From Trabulsiella guamensis ATCC 49490 (GTDB lineage: Bacteria; Pseudomonadota; Gammaproteobacteria; Enterobacterales; Enterobacteriaceae), in NCBI RefSeq assembly GCF_000734965.1, contig NZ_JMTB01000128.1, positions 1-64,000 on the forward strand: DNA of 64,000 nucleotides. The letters run 5' to 3'. This document shows, piece by piece, positions 27,692-37,694 of the stretch (position 1 is its first letter; each line of letters begins with the position of its first letter). The notes beneath the pieces are model-generated. The model saw only the letters and a program-made list of their open reading frames with translations. It was not told the DNA's origin and made no database searches. The translations under genes and the position numbers were made by a program.

Positions 27692-28354
27692 TCATCGTGC
27701 CCAATTCACCACGGGCCACAGGCGACGCTCTCCCTGAGCCAGTAATTGTGGGCAGGGGTTCACCAGAACCACCTCGTCAGCGACAAGGCATAACGGAAGG
27801 TCATTGATGGAATCGGTGTAAAATACCAGCCTGCCGATCCTTTGCGGATGCATCGCCAGCCACTCCCTCAGACGGGTTACCTTCCCCTGCTGGTAGCTCG
27901 GCGTACCACTAATCACGTTGCTGTAATGACCGTTGTCAATCCGGAGATCAACCCCCGTCGCGTGATCGATCCCCAGCGCGCGGGCGACAGGTTTTACCAG
28001 CAGGCTTACCGAGGCGGAAATAATCATCATTTGCTGCTGCCTGGCGCGTAATGTCTGGATCAGATCCCGTGCCTGCGGGTATACGCGGGGCATGATGGTG
28101 TCGGTGACCCACTGCGTGATGCGGCGATCAACCTCTTCTTTAGTCATCATCGCCAGCGGTGCCAGCGTCAGCGCCACATAGGCATGAATGTCCATTTTGC
28201 CGACGGCGTAGTCGGCCATTAACCGCGCTTCCTGCTGCAGATAGCCCGCATCGTTGACCAGACCTTCGCGGACCAGATATTCACTCCAGTACGTACTGCT
28301 GTCGCCCTCAAACAGGGTGTTGTCTAAATCGAAGAGATACAGGGTGTTAGTCAT
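27692..28354 (-). CDS. HAD-superfamily (subfamily IB) phosphatase
   Basis: This 220-residue cytoplasmic hydrolase has the HAD motifs in order: LFDLDNTLFEGDS near residue 6 with the nucleophile and acid/base aspartates, IISASVS near 104, a lysine in QQGKVTRL near 150, and YTDSINDLPL with acidic metal ligands near 178. The layout resembles SerB-like HAD-IB enzymes (YfhB/CicA type). The ATG at 28354 is chosen over one 39 bases upstream because the domain begins just after it. It stands alone; the substrate is not known. Confidence 0.85.
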   Translation of the reverse strand: MTNTLYLFDLDNTLFEGDSSTYWSEYLVREGLVNDAGYLQQEARLMADYAVGKMDIHAYVALTLAPLAMMTKEEVDRRITQWVTDTIMPRVYPQARDLIQTLRARQQQMMIISASVSLLVKPVARALGIDHATGVDLRIDNGHYSNVISGTPSYQQGKVTRLREWLAMHPQRIGRLVFYTDSINDLPLCLVADEVVLVNPCPQLLAQGERRLWPVVNWAR

Positions 28355-28660
28355 AACGCATCCATCCCAATAGGAAAAGTCACGGTATAGCACAGAGAGA
28401 TGACGGCTGAATGGCAGAGTATAACAAGATGAAAATGCTCAGATGATCTTTCATTAAAACGGTGTTTTGTCTATTTTCCGTGTCCCATGAAATTATCCCA
28501 GACTGGTATTTCCTGCCAATAATCCGTCAGTTTCTTTTTCATCGCTGAAATATGCCTTTGATCACACTTTTCGGCGACAACATGGTTCAGCCTGTTGAAC
28601 TAAGGGTATTTTCGCCATTTCAATATTTATAAACTCAATACCAGTTAACGCGAGGCCATT

Positions 28661-29443
28661 ATGAGTAGCAGAGGGTGTAATTCATTAATTCGTGCCGAAA
28701 AAATACTGACTCATATCGCTTACGTCGGTGTAGCAAGCTATATGGAGCTGTTAAAGGAATTCCAGTATCCCAAAAGTAGTTTGTTAAATTTATTAAATGT
28801 TATGATTGATTGTGGCTTTTTAATTAAGAGTGAAAATAACCAGTACGCACTGGGAATTAAAAATTACGAGCTGGGTTGCCAGGCGTTGCACCGAAAAAAT
28901 ATTTTTGAAGTCACCAAAAGGCCCATGCATGAACTGTCATTAAAAAGTGGGCTTGTGTGCCATCTCGGGGCGATGGAGAGTCACTCGGCTATCTACCTCG
29001 ACAAAGTAGAAAGCCACGATTCTGTTCCAACACGCAAGAGCTGGATCGGTAAAACGCTGGAGCTACATATTACCGCGCTGGGGAAAGCATTGCTGGCATG
29101 GAAAACGCCGGATGAGCTCGATTATTTTATGGATGTTCTGACGCTAAAAAAACACACAGAAAATACGATCACCGACAAAAAAGCATTCAGGGAAGAGTTA
29201 CAGAAAACGCGCTTACGCGGCTGGGCCATCGATAATGAAGAATCAACGTATGGCGCTGTCTGTTTAAGTATGCCGGTTTTTAATATGTATAACCGGGTTA
29301 ATTATGCAATTTCCCTTTCGGGTAATCCGGAAGTGTATTCAGGAAATAATGTTGACAGGTATCTCGAACTGCTAAGGCAATGCGCCGGGCAAATTTCCAG
29401 TGGACTGGGATACCGAAATGAATCTTTAAGAAAAGGAAACTGA
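28661..29443 (+). CDS. yjhI: IclR-family regulator of the xylonate-type operon
   Basis: This 260-residue regulator has an N-terminal winged helix-turn-helix ([39 protein letters not shown]) and a C-terminal IclR effector domain, including [10 protein letters not shown] near 143 and [10 protein letters not shown] near 187. It matches Escherichia YjhI in size and position; XynR (YagI) is the close paralogue that controls xylonate genes. GCGAGG precedes the ATG. It lies five bases upstream of the aldolase on the same strand, so it may be cotranscribed and autoregulated. Confidence 0.85.
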   Translation: MSSRGCNSLIRAEKILTHIAYVGVASYMELLKEFQYPKSSLLNLLNVMIDCGFLIKSENNQYALGIKNYELGCQALHRKNIFEVTKRPMHELSLKSGLVCHLGAMESHSAIYLDKVESHDSVPTRKSWIGKTLELHITALGKALLAWKTPDELDYFMDVLTLKKHTENTITDKKAFREELQKTRLRGWAIDNEESTYGAVCLSMPVFNMYNRVNYAISLSGNPEVYSGNNVDRYLELLRQCAGQISSGLGYRNESLRKGN

Positions 29444-29447
29444 TGTA

Positions 29448-30353
29448 ATGAAAAAATTCAGGGGGATTATTCCGCCGGTCTCCAGTACCTTCGACCGTCA
29501 TGGTGCTATCGATAACGTCGCGATGAAACAGGTTGCAGACTTTTTGATTAACAAAGGTGTAGATGGCCTTTTCTACTTAGGCACAGGCGGAGAGTTTAGC
29601 CAGATGAACGCCAGTCAGCGAATGGCGTTTACAGAAGCGGCGGTCTCTGTAGTGGACGGTCGAGTCCCCGTATTAATCGGTGTGGGTTCCCCTTCGACCG
29701 ATGAAGCGGTAAAACTGGCGCGCCACGCGCAGGCTTGCGGTGCGGACGGTATCGTCGCCATTAACCCGTATTACTGGAAAGTCGCGTCCCGCAATCTGGA
29801 CGATTACTACCACCAGATCGCCAGCAACGTCGAACTCCCTGTTATCATTTACAATTTCCCGGATCTGACCGGTCAGGATCTTAGCCCTGACATTGTTAAA
29901 CGGTTAGTCCTGCAAAATGAAAATATTGTCGGTATTAAAGACACGATCGACAGCGTCGGGCATTTGCGCGCGATGATCAATACCATAAAAGCGGTGCGCC
30001 CCGACTTCTCCGTATTCTGCGGTTACGATGATCATTTACTGAATACTCTTCTGCTGGGCGGTGACGGCGCCATTACGGCGAGCGCAAATTTCGCCCCTGA
30101 ACTCTCTGTCGGCATTTACAAAGCCTGGCAGGAAGGCAATCTCGCGCTGGCAGCGTCTCTCAATAAACGACTGCTGCAATTACCGTCCATTTATGCACTG
30201 GAGACCCCTTTCGTCTCGCTGATAAAACATGCCATGCAATGCGTCGGGCTTCCGGTTGAGACGTATTGCCTGCCGCCGATACTGGAAGCCTCAAAAGAGG
30301 CGAAAGATAAGGTCCACGCATTACTTGTCGCGCAGGGGATCGTTAACGCCTGA
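29448..30353 (+). CDS. yjhH: DapA-family 2-keto-3-deoxy sugar-acid aldolase
   Basis: This 301-residue protein equals YjhH in length. The class I aldolase features are clear: GTGGEF near 44, the Tyr in IYNFPDLTG near 136, and the Schiff-base lysine in GIKDTID near 165. It would split 2-keto-3-deoxypentonate (or the hexonate) into pyruvate and an aldehyde. It lies between the IclR regulator and the dehydratase that makes its substrate. The paralogue YagE is the alternative name; the neighbouring GntP-type permease favours the yjh arrangement. Confidence 0.9.
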   Translation: MKKFRGIIPPVSSTFDRHGAIDNVAMKQVADFLINKGVDGLFYLGTGGEFSQMNASQRMAFTEAAVSVVDGRVPVLIGVGSPSTDEAVKLARHAQACGADGIVAINPYYWKVASRNLDDYYHQIASNVELPVIIYNFPDLTGQDLSPDIVKRLVLQNENIVGIKDTIDSVGHLRAMINTIKAVRPDFSVFCGYDDHLLNTLLLGGDGAITASANFAPELSVGIYKAWQEGNLALAASLNKRLLQLPSIYALETPFVSLIKHAMQCVGLPVETYCLPPILEASKEAKDKVHALLVAQGIVNA

Positions 30354-30362
30354 GGAGGCAAT

Positions 30363-32330
30363 ATGTCTGTTCGTGATATTTTTGATAACGATAACCGGGA
30401 TATTTATCGTGTCAGAACCCATGCCGCTGGCCCGGAAGGTGAACTGCCATTGACCGCGGATATGCTCATCAATCGACCAAGCGGCGACATCTTCGGTATG
30501 ACCATGAATGCGGGGATGGGCTGGAAGCCAGATGAACTTGATCGTGACAGTATTCTGTTACTGAGTACGCTGGGCGGGTTGCGCGGTGAAGATGGCAAAC
30601 CTGTCGCCCTGGCGCTACATCAGGGTCATTACGAGCTGGATATTCAGATGAAAGCGGCAGCGGAGACGATCAAAGCCAACAAGGCTCTGCCGTATGCCGT
30701 GTATGTCTCCGACCCGTGCGATGGTCGTACACAAGGGACAAACGGCATGTTTGATTCCTTACCGTATCGCAACGACGCCTCTATGGTGATGCGCCGGTTA
30801 ATCCGTTCGCTCCCTGATGCCAGGGCGGTGATCGGGGTGGCAACCTGTGATAAAGGGCTGCCAGCAACCATGATGGCTCTTGCGTCCCAACATGATAAAG
30901 CCACAGTGCTCATCCCCGGCGGTGCCACCCTGCCCGCACTGCATGGCGAGGATAATGGCAAGGTACAGACCATCGGCGCGCGTTTTGCCAATGGCGAGTT
31001 ATCGTTACAAGCCGCTCGCCGGGCCGGATGCCAGGCATGCGCGTCATCTGGCGGCGGCTGTCAGTTCCTCGGTACGGCAGGCACCTCACAGGTGGTCGCT
31101 GAAGGTCTGGGGCTGGCCATTCCGCATTCCGCACTGGCACCTTCCGGGGAACCGGTATGGAAAGAAATAGCCAGAGCCTCGGCGCGCGCGGCGTTGCTGC
31201 TGGTCAAAAAGGGAATTACCACAAAAGAGATCCTTACGGACAAAGCCATTGAGAATGCCATGATGGTACACGCCGCCTTTGGCGGGTCGACGAATCTGCT
31301 ACTGCATATCCCGGCCATTGCCCATCAGGCAGGTTGTCGTCTACCAACAGTGGATGACTGGATCCGCATCAATAAGCAGGTACCTCGTCTGGTCAGTGTG
31401 CTGCCAAACGGTCCTGTTTATCACCCGACGGTGAATGCGTTCATGGCGGGCGGCGTACCGGAAGTCATGCTGCATCTGCGCGAACTGGGTTTACTGCATG
31501 AAGATGTGATGACAGTGACCGGCAATACGCTGAAAGAAAACCTCGACTGGTGGGAGCATTCTGAGCGTCGGCAGATGTTTAAAGATCTTCTGCGTAAACA
31601 AGAAAACGTTGAGCCGGAAGACGTTATTATGTCGCCGCAGCAGGCGTCAACCCGTGGATTAACCTCAACAATAACTTTCCCTGTCGGGAATATTGCCCCG
31701 GAAGGTTCCGTTATTAAATCGACAGCCATTGATGCTTCGGTAATTAATGAAGAGGGGATCTATTACCACAAAGGTGCCGCAAAAGTTTATCTTTCAGAGA
31801 AAGCGGCTATTTACGATATCAAACACGAAAAAATTAAAGCGGGCGATATTCTGGTCATTATGGGTGCCGGCCCATCCGGTACCGGGATGGAGGAAACCTA
31901 TCAGGTCACCAGCGCGCTGAAGCATTTGTCGTATGGCAAACATGTTTCGTTGATTACTGATGCCAGATTCTCTGGCGTATCTACCGGCGCGTGCATTGGT
32001 CATGTTGGTCCGGAAGCGCTTGCCGGTGGCGCGATTGGTAAACTACGCACTGGCGATATTATCGAAATCAAAATTGACTGCAAACAACTCCAGGGTGAAG
32101 TTAATTTCCTTGGAACCGGTCTCGATGAAAAACCACTCTCACGAGAGGAGGCAACTGTTATTTTAAATACCAGGGATACACATCCTGATTTAATGCCTGA
32201 CCCTGACCTGCCCGATGATACCAGATTATGGGCCATGCTCCAGGCCGTCAGTGGGGGCACATGGACTGGATGTATATATGATGTAGATAAAATAAATCAG
32301 GCTTTGCAACAAACTATTAAAAAGTCCTGA
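30363..32330 (+). CDS. yjhG: Xylonate-type dehydratase (IlvD/Edd family)
   Basis: This 655-residue iron-sulfur enzyme has the same length as YjhG/YagF. Likely cluster cysteines lie in SDPCDGRTQGTNGM near 118, VATCDKGLPATMMA near 160, and the QACASSGGGCQFLGTAGT region near 225. The C-terminal half has GAGPSGTGMEE near 502 and DARFSGVSTGACIGHVGPEA near 530. The reaction removes water from D-xylonate (or a similar aldonate) to give the 2-keto-3-deoxy acid for the aldolase upstream. AGGAGG lies just before the ATG. Confidence 0.92.
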   Translation: MSVRDIFDNDNRDIYRVRTHAAGPEGELPLTADMLINRPSGDIFGMTMNAGMGWKPDELDRDSILLLSTLGGLRGEDGKPVALALHQGHYELDIQMKAAAETIKANKALPYAVYVSDPCDGRTQGTNGMFDSLPYRNDASMVMRRLIRSLPDARAVIGVATCDKGLPATMMALASQHDKATVLIPGGATLPALHGEDNGKVQTIGARFANGELSLQAARRAGCQACASSGGGCQFLGTAGTSQVVAEGLGLAIPHSALAPSGEPVWKEIARASARAALLLVKKGITTKEILTDKAIENAMMVHAAFGGSTNLLLHIPAIAHQAGCRLPTVDDWIRINKQVPRLVSVLPNGPVYHPTVNAFMAGGVPEVMLHLRELGLLHEDVMTVTGNTLKENLDWWEHSERRQMFKDLLRKQENVEPEDVIMSPQQASTRGLTSTITFPVGNIAPEGSVIKSTAIDASVINEEGIYYHKGAAKVYLSEKAAIYDIKHEKIKAGDILVIMGAGPSGTGMEETYQVTSALKHLSYGKHVSLITDARFSGVSTGACIGHVGPEALAGGAIGKLRTGDIIEIKIDCKQLQGEVNFLGTGLDEKPLSREEATVILNTRDTHPDLMPDPDLPDDTRLWAMLQAVSGGTWTGCIYDVDKINQALQQTIKKS

Positions 32331-32359
32331 AATAAATAACACCTTTATCCGCAACAATT

Positions 32360-32394
32360 CAGGCCGAATGCCGTCATATTATGCATTCAGCCTG
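32360..32394. terminator. Imperfect hairpin between dehydratase and permease genes
   Basis: Two 12-base arms (CAGGCCGAATGC and GCATTCAGCCTG, one mismatch) surround an 11-base loop in the 103-base gap before the permease. No T run follows. It may reduce read-through or protect mRNA ends between the two parts of the operon. Confidence 0.4.
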
Positions 32395-32433
32395 GATTAT
32401 GGTGGATAACTTTCTGATGAATGAGAGGACGTT

Positions 32434-33783
32434 ATGCCGCTATTGATCGTTGTGGCAGGTATCGCTGTACTCCTGCTTTTAACTATAAAAATTAGACTAA
32501 ACACTTTTGTTTCTTTAATCATCGTCTCTATTGGCGTCGCCATCGCCAGTGGGATGAGGCTGGATAAAGTGGTCACCTCCGTCGAGTCCGGACTGGGTGG
32601 TACGCTGGGCCATATCGGTCTGATATTTGGCTTTGGTGTAATGTTAGGGCGTTTATTAGCCGATGCGGGCGGCGCCCAACGCATTGCATTGACCATGCTG
32701 AAGTATTTTGGCGCTAAAAAGCTGGACTGGGCGGTGGTGTGTTCCGCCTTTATTGTCGGGATTGCCTTATTTTTTGAAGTCGGCCTGATTTTGCTGGTCC
32801 CCATTCTGTTTGCTATCGCGCGGGAAGCCAAAATTTCGCCCATGTATATGTGCGTGCCGATGCTCTCAGGGCTGCTGGTGGCGCATGGTTTCCTGCCTCC
32901 GCATCCTGGCCCAACCGTTATTGCCCGGGAATATGGCGCAGACGTCGGTGTCGTCCTGCTTTATGGTATTGCGGTGGGTATTCCGACCTTTATTATTTGC
33001 GGTCCATTGCTCAACAAAGTCTGCCAGCGCTTAATCCCGGATGCGTTTAAAAAAGAGGGAAATATTGCCTCACTTGGTGCCACCAAAAGCTTTAGTGAAA
33101 GCGAGATGCCAGGGTTCGGTATCAGTTTCCTGACAGCAATGCTACCCGTGATATTAATGGCGCTGGTCACTATTATGCAGATGGCGCGTCCGGCGAATGC
33201 CGGTGAACCAGGCACCCTTTATAGCGTGTTCCTGTTTTTGGGTAACTCCACCATTGCGATGCTGATTTCTCTGCTTTTCGCCATTTACTCCATGGGCCTG
33301 GGGAGAGGGAAAACCATTCCTGAACTGATGGATTCGTGCGGTAAGGCAATTGCTGGGATCGCTGGCCTGTTATTGATTATCGGTGGCGGCGGTGCGTTCA
33401 AACAGGTGTTGATCGACTCTGGCGTGGGGCAGTTTATTTCCACGATGGTTTCGGGCATGGATATTAACCCGATTCTGATGGCGTGGGGTGTGGCCGCGTT
33501 TCTGAGGATTTGCCTGGGTTCAGCGACGGTCGCGGCGATATCGACGGCAGGACTGGTGATCCCACTGTTGGCCGCGCATCCCACCACCAATCTGGCGTTA
33601 ATCACTCTGGCTACCGGCGCGGGTTCTTGTATCTGTTCGCATGTGAATGATGCCAGTTTCTGGATGATTAAAGATTTCTTCGGACTCACCACAAAAGAGA
33701 CCTTATTATCCTGGACACTGATGTCTACCCTGCTGTCAATTTGTGGGTTAATTTTTATTTTACTGACCAGCATGGTGATTTAA
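32434..33783 (+). CDS. yjhF: GntP-family aldonate permease
   Basis: This 449-residue inner-membrane protein has about twelve hydrophobic segments and the length of YjhF. GntP-family features include [20 protein letters not shown] near 67, the [21 protein letters not shown] region near 146, and [13 protein letters not shown] near 366. It would import a gluconate-like or xylonate-like acid by proton symport for the dehydratase and aldolase encoded upstream. A terminator-like hairpin follows at 33797. Confidence 0.9.
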   Translation: MPLLIVVAGIAVLLLLTIKIRLNTFVSLIIVSIGVAIASGMRLDKVVTSVESGLGGTLGHIGLIFGFGVMLGRLLADAGGAQRIALTMLKYFGAKKLDWAVVCSAFIVGIALFFEVGLILLVPILFAIAREAKISPMYMCVPMLSGLLVAHGFLPPHPGPTVIAREYGADVGVVLLYGIAVGIPTFIICGPLLNKVCQRLIPDAFKKEGNIASLGATKSFSESEMPGFGISFLTAMLPVILMALVTIMQMARPANAGEPGTLYSVFLFLGNSTIAMLISLLFAIYSMGLGRGKTIPELMDSCGKAIAGIAGLLLIIGGGGAFKQVLIDSGVGQFISTMVSGMDINPILMAWGVAAFLRICLGSATVAAISTAGLVIPLLAAHPTTNLALITLATGAGSCICSHVNDASFWMIKDFFGLTTKETLLSWTLMSTLLSICGLIFILLTSMVI

Positions 33784-33796
33784 TTTCGCATAATAC

Positions 33797-33816
33797 AGGC
33801 TGGCGCAAGCCAGCCT
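33797..33816 (+). terminator. Terminator after the permease gene
   Basis: A 7-base stem (AGGCTGG with CCAGCCT) with a six-base loop is followed by only three T residues, 13 bases past the stop codon. It is a moderate terminator ending the yjh operon before cueP. Confidence 0.65.
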
Positions 33817-33869
33817 TTGTGATCCCGGTCTGTTCCTTTCATCTTTGCACTACTTTACGCGCATCCACT

Positions 33870-33900
33870 TTGACCTTTCCCTAAGGGGAAGCTTTATAAT
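33870..33900 (+). promoter_or_regulatory. MerR/CueR-type promoter of cueP
   Basis: A -35 TTGACC and a -10 TATAAT are separated by 19 bases, the lengthened spacer typical of promoters twisted into shape by MerR-family activators. The spacer holds the dyad CTTTCCCTAAGGGGAAGC, close to CueR sites. The start codon lies 33 bases past the -10. Copper-responsive activation by CueR is the natural reading, as known for cueP in Salmonella. Confidence 0.85.
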
Positions 33901-33932
33901 CAAACCCACTCATTTCATGTGGAATTGAAATC

Positions 33933-34472
33933 ATGTCTGTGTTCTCAAAATTAGTGTTTTTAAGTCTGCTTGTTAGTAGTACCGCCTTCGCCGCCACGCC
34001 GGAATCTGAATTCCTTGCCTCACACGGATTCGCGGGTAAATCCGTTGAGCAAATCATCGAAACGATTGATCAGGCGCCGCAAAACCGTCCATTACCCTAT
34101 TCCGCTTCGGTCACCAGCACCGCCCTTAAACTGTCTGATGGCGGGCAAACCTTTACACTCCCGCTGGGTGAGAAATTCTATCTTTCCGCTGCACCTTATG
34201 AAACACAAACGCACCCGTGTTTTAATCACAGTCTTTCAGGCTGTCAGGGGGAAATGCCCAATGCCATATTTGATGTAAAAGTGACGGATAATAAAGGGAA
34301 CACCGTTATTCAGAAAAAAATGAAAAGCTACCAGAATGGCTTTATCGGCCTGTGGCTGCCGCGCAACATGGAAGGTTCACTAGAGGTGAGCTACAACGGC
34401 AAAAAGGCTGTTCACCCTGTTACAACCCAGGATGACAGCCAGACGTGCCTGACGGACTTGCAGTTACAGTGA
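33933..34472 (+). CDS. cueP: Periplasmic copper-binding protein CueP
   Basis: This 179-residue protein has a signal peptide (LVFLSLLVSSTAFAA) and the CueP cysteine/histidine signature: HPCFNHSLSGCQGEM near residue 94, and a third cysteine in DSQTCLTDLQ at the C terminus. CueP is a periplasmic copper protein of Salmonella and Citrobacter that is missing from most E. coli. It is monocistronic behind a CueR-type promoter. Its site here, between the aldonate operon and the xylosidase genes, is unusual only in that it splits two related sugar clusters. Confidence 0.9.
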   Translation: MSVFSKLVFLSLLVSSTAFAATPESEFLASHGFAGKSVEQIIETIDQAPQNRPLPYSASVTSTALKLSDGGQTFTLPLGEKFYLSAAPYETQTHPCFNHSLSGCQGEMPNAIFDVKVTDNKGNTVIQKKMKSYQNGFIGLWLPRNMEGSLEVSYNGKKAVHPVTTQDDSQTCLTDLQLQ

Positions 34473-34497
34473 GTGACCGTGACGCCATGCCTGGAAA

Positions 34498-36144
34498 TCA
34501 GGCGCTAAAATGCTCCGGCATCAGAGGGGCTGAATGTTCATGGTCCGGAACTGTCGCGGAATAGTCGAAGTAATCGAAATCCGCGCAGATATGTTCACCG
34601 GTGAAATCCTGACAGCACATGCCTGTAAAGGCACCGGTGAAACGTTCAATGCCTCGCTCTTTAAAATATTCATCTGAGAGTTTGCTGTATTCGATATGCC
34701 CCCCTACCGGGAACCATTTTTTTTCATCCATCGAATAGTAGAAATTAGCGCCATCATCTTTGACACAGACCCGGAGATAAACCAGCCCTTTACTGGGTAT
34801 CCGTATTCCCTTCCCGCTGGGTAATGAAAATTTATTAAGGTCATTGATCATCAGATTGACGGTCCTTTCACCCTTCTCATCACAGGATATATTCAGATAA
34901 ATATAATTTGTCGTGTCGTAGAAACAGACCAGACCCGCCATTTGCTGGAAGGAACGGGGGCTGAAATCGACACAGGTTTGTGCGGTGAAGGTGAAATCGG
35001 TTTGTCTTCTGGCCAGCAGACTCTGATAGTGGTGCGAACTCAGGGATTCATGCCCGCGTAATCGCAGCCATCCCGGTCTTTCTTTTAGCGTACACATCTC
35101 CTCACTTAACGGAATGCGTAACGACTGATAGTGAAGCGGTATTTCGGGACTGTCGAAATCATCCCTTGCAGGTTGTTCTGGCCAAGGACGCTCTTCCAGA
35201 CGCGTATGCACCATCACATCCGGGGTGATTTTTTTATTGATCAACCGCAGCCAGCCATCTTCCGTCCAGTACACCTGCTGGATTGCCGTTTCACGCCCCA
35301 TGGGACTGCGGCCTTTCGAGGGCAATGGCCGCCCGCATAAATGCACGATAAACCATTCCCCCAGACCGTTTTCAAACAGATCGGCATGCCCGACACGCTG
35401 CAATGGCTGACGACAGTCAAAGCGGGATGTCATCATTTGACCGATGGGGTCCGTTTCATAAGGACCAAACAGATGTTTTGAACGCGCCAGCGTCACGCCG
35501 TGATTATAAAAAGTGCCACCTTCCGCCACCAGCAAATAGTACCAACCGTTAAGTTCATAAATATGTGGTCCTTCGGTGATCCCAAGCGAAGTTCCGGCGT
35601 AGATTTTGCGGCACTCTCCGATCAGGGTCTTTTGCTGCTCGTCATATTGCTGGATGATGATACCATTCCATTTCGGGAAACCCGCTTCCCCACCATCCAT
35701 ATAACTCATCTCCATACTCACCAGCCATTTCGTGCCATCGCTGTGATGGAACAAAGAGGGATCAATGCCTCTGCTGTTGAGATATGTCGGTTCTGACCAT
35801 TCGCCTTCGATATTATCCGTCGTCACGATGTAATTATTCGTGTCCCAGAAACGGCCGGTCACATTTTTCACATCGGTATAAACGAGGTAAAATTTCCCTG
35901 CATCATAGCTGAGGCACGGCGCATAGATTCCCCCTGAGTCCGGGTTTCCCCGCATGTTTAGCTGGCTTTTACGGTTCAAAGGATATGAAATCAGTCGCCA
36001 GTTTTTGAGATCGTATGATTTATACAGGCAGACGCCTGGAAACCATTCAAAGGTCGATGTCGCTAAATACCAGGCATCACCGGCTTTGATTATTGAAGGA
36101 TCCGGATTAAATCCTGGAATAATGGGGTTCACGATTGTGGTCAT
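34498..36144 (-). CDS. Glycoside hydrolase family 43 beta-xylosidase
   Basis: This 548-residue cytoplasmic enzyme has the GH43 five-bladed propeller in its first 320 residues: catalytic base Asp in GFNPDPSI near 9-17, the modulating Asp in RGIDPSLFH near 125, and the acid Glu in GITEGPHIYELNG near 190. The C-terminal 220 residues form the beta-sandwich that follows the propeller in xylosidases of this type. It is close in length to Escherichia XynB/YagH. It would cleave xylose from short xylo-oligosaccharides imported by the symporter encoded upstream in the same operon. Confidence 0.9.
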   Translation of the reverse strand: MTTIVNPIIPGFNPDPSIIKAGDAWYLATSTFEWFPGVCLYKSYDLKNWRLISYPLNRKSQLNMRGNPDSGGIYAPCLSYDAGKFYLVYTDVKNVTGRFWDTNNYIVTTDNIEGEWSEPTYLNSRGIDPSLFHHSDGTKWLVSMEMSYMDGGEAGFPKWNGIIIQQYDEQQKTLIGECRKIYAGTSLGITEGPHIYELNGWYYLLVAEGGTFYNHGVTLARSKHLFGPYETDPIGQMMTSRFDCRQPLQRVGHADLFENGLGEWFIVHLCGRPLPSKGRSPMGRETAIQQVYWTEDGWLRLINKKITPDVMVHTRLEERPWPEQPARDDFDSPEIPLHYQSLRIPLSEEMCTLKERPGWLRLRGHESLSSHHYQSLLARRQTDFTFTAQTCVDFSPRSFQQMAGLVCFYDTTNYIYLNISCDEKGERTVNLMINDLNKFSLPSGKGIRIPSKGLVYLRVCVKDDGANFYYSMDEKKWFPVGGHIEYSKLSDEYFKERGIERFTGAFTGMCCQDFTGEHICADFDYFDYSATVPDHEHSAPLMPEHFSA

Positions 36145-36192
36145 AGACTCATCCTGTAATAGTCGTATAGGCGATGTAATAACGGGAGCGCA

Positions 36193-37506
36193 TCACTGTA
36201 TTTGCCGGGCATAAGTTCGATACTGGCTCATAATGAAGAACATGATCAGAACGAAAACGGCAGGGATAATGGTAAAAATCAACCTGACAACCAATGTCGC
36301 AAGATCGGTTTGCGTGGCCGCATTACCGACATAACCACCAAAAGTCAGCAGCCAGCCAATGATGGCGCCGCCAACGGCGATACCAATCTTGATAGCAAAA
36401 AGGTTTGTTGAGAATACCAGGCCGCTTAAAGACAAATTCGATTTTCTCTCGACGTTATCGATGATATCACTGAGTAAACTCCATTGTAGTGGCGCGGAAC
36501 TGGAGTCAATGAAATGAATCAGACAGATAATCGCGCAGATTGCCAGCGAGTATTCTGAAGGGACAGCAAACAGCGAGACCAAAATAATCGCCTGCAGCAC
36601 CAGCGATGCTTTATAGGCAAAGACACGATCAAGGTTTTTGTAAAGCAACGTCGTGGACAACGCCCCTACAAATCGGGTACAGAGGATAATGACCAGTACC
36701 ATACTGACCAGATCGGGCTTTTTCATGTAGTAGCTAACGAAATAAATAGCACCGCCCGTTTTTAATATTCCTGCAATAAGACTTGCAATGTTAAGCGTGA
36801 AAATACAACGCCAGTTGTGGTCCTTAATAATAATGAGCAGTTCATTGTAGATCCCGCGGAATTTGCGGCTCTTATCGACTTCTTTAACGTAATGTTCTTT
36901 CGTCATGGAAAAACACAAGAAAAACATGATAGTACTGATCCCACCCATGATGATCATGGCAAGAAAATAGCCTTTCTGCAGATCACCTGCGCCCAGCAAT
37001 TTCGTTAACGGCAGCGCAACGACGGAAACAATGATCCCTCCCAGCGCAGCAAAGGCAAAACGATAAGACTGCATTGATACACGTTCTTTGGCATCATTAG
37101 AGATATTGTTGATCAATGCACAATACGGAACGTTGACGAGGGAATAAAAAATCGATAACGCGGTGTAAGATACATAAGCATAAATAATCTTACCGGTCTC
37201 CCCAAAATCAGGCGTATAAAAAGTTAACGCACCGAAGATGCCAAAAGGCAGGGAGAACCAGAGAATATAAGGTCTGAACTGACCATGCTTAGTTTGCGTA
37301 TGATCAGCGAGATAACCAATATATACATCTGCAACCGCATCAAAAGCCCGCACAAGGAGAAACATGGTTCCCATATGAAAAGCGCTTAACCCATATATAT
37401 CTGTATAAAAGTAGGCCATAAACAGCATTATGGTCTGCCAGATAATATTGGATGCCCCATCACCTAATCCATAACCGATCTTTTCTTTGAATCCTGGGTT
37501 ATTCAT
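36193..37506 (-). CDS. GPH-family glycoside:cation symporter (xyloside transporter)
   Basis: This 437-residue inner-membrane protein has about twelve helices and the GPH layout: EKIGYGLGDGASNIIWQ at the start, and RAFDAVADVYIGYLADHTQTKHGQFRPYILW near 53-85, the family signature with cation-binding aspartates. It resembles YagG/XynT and MelB relatives. It lies 48 bases upstream of the xylosidase on the same strand. AAGGTA precedes the start. The substrate is probably a xyloside or xylo-oligosaccharide. Confidence 0.88.
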   Translation of the reverse strand: MNNPGFKEKIGYGLGDGASNIIWQTIMLFMAYFYTDIYGLSAFHMGTMFLLVRAFDAVADVYIGYLADHTQTKHGQFRPYILWFSLPFGIFGALTFYTPDFGETGKIIYAYVSYTALSIFYSLVNVPYCALINNISNDAKERVSMQSYRFAFAALGGIIVSVVALPLTKLLGAGDLQKGYFLAMIIMGGISTIMFFLCFSMTKEHYVKEVDKSRKFRGIYNELLIIIKDHNWRCIFTLNIASLIAGILKTGGAIYFVSYYMKKPDLVSMVLVIILCTRFVGALSTTLLYKNLDRVFAYKASLVLQAIILVSLFAVPSEYSLAICAIICLIHFIDSSSAPLQWSLLSDIIDNVERKSNLSLSGLVFSTNLFAIKIGIAVGGAIIGWLLTFGGYVGNAATQTDLATLVVRLIFTIIPAVFVLIMFFIMSQYRTYARQIQ

Positions 37507-37694
37507 AAAAATACCTTTTACATAAGAGGATTAAGAGTTCTTCAGAACAAGAGGCCGGCCTCTATATAAAAGATAAGTACAACGAGCTTTAAAAAATGTA
37601 TGCAAAAGTTCCTTTTATATAATTTTTTTGCGCGAACCGACCTATGGCGATCACACTTTCAACAAGAACACGATGGGAAGGGATCTTTCAGAGG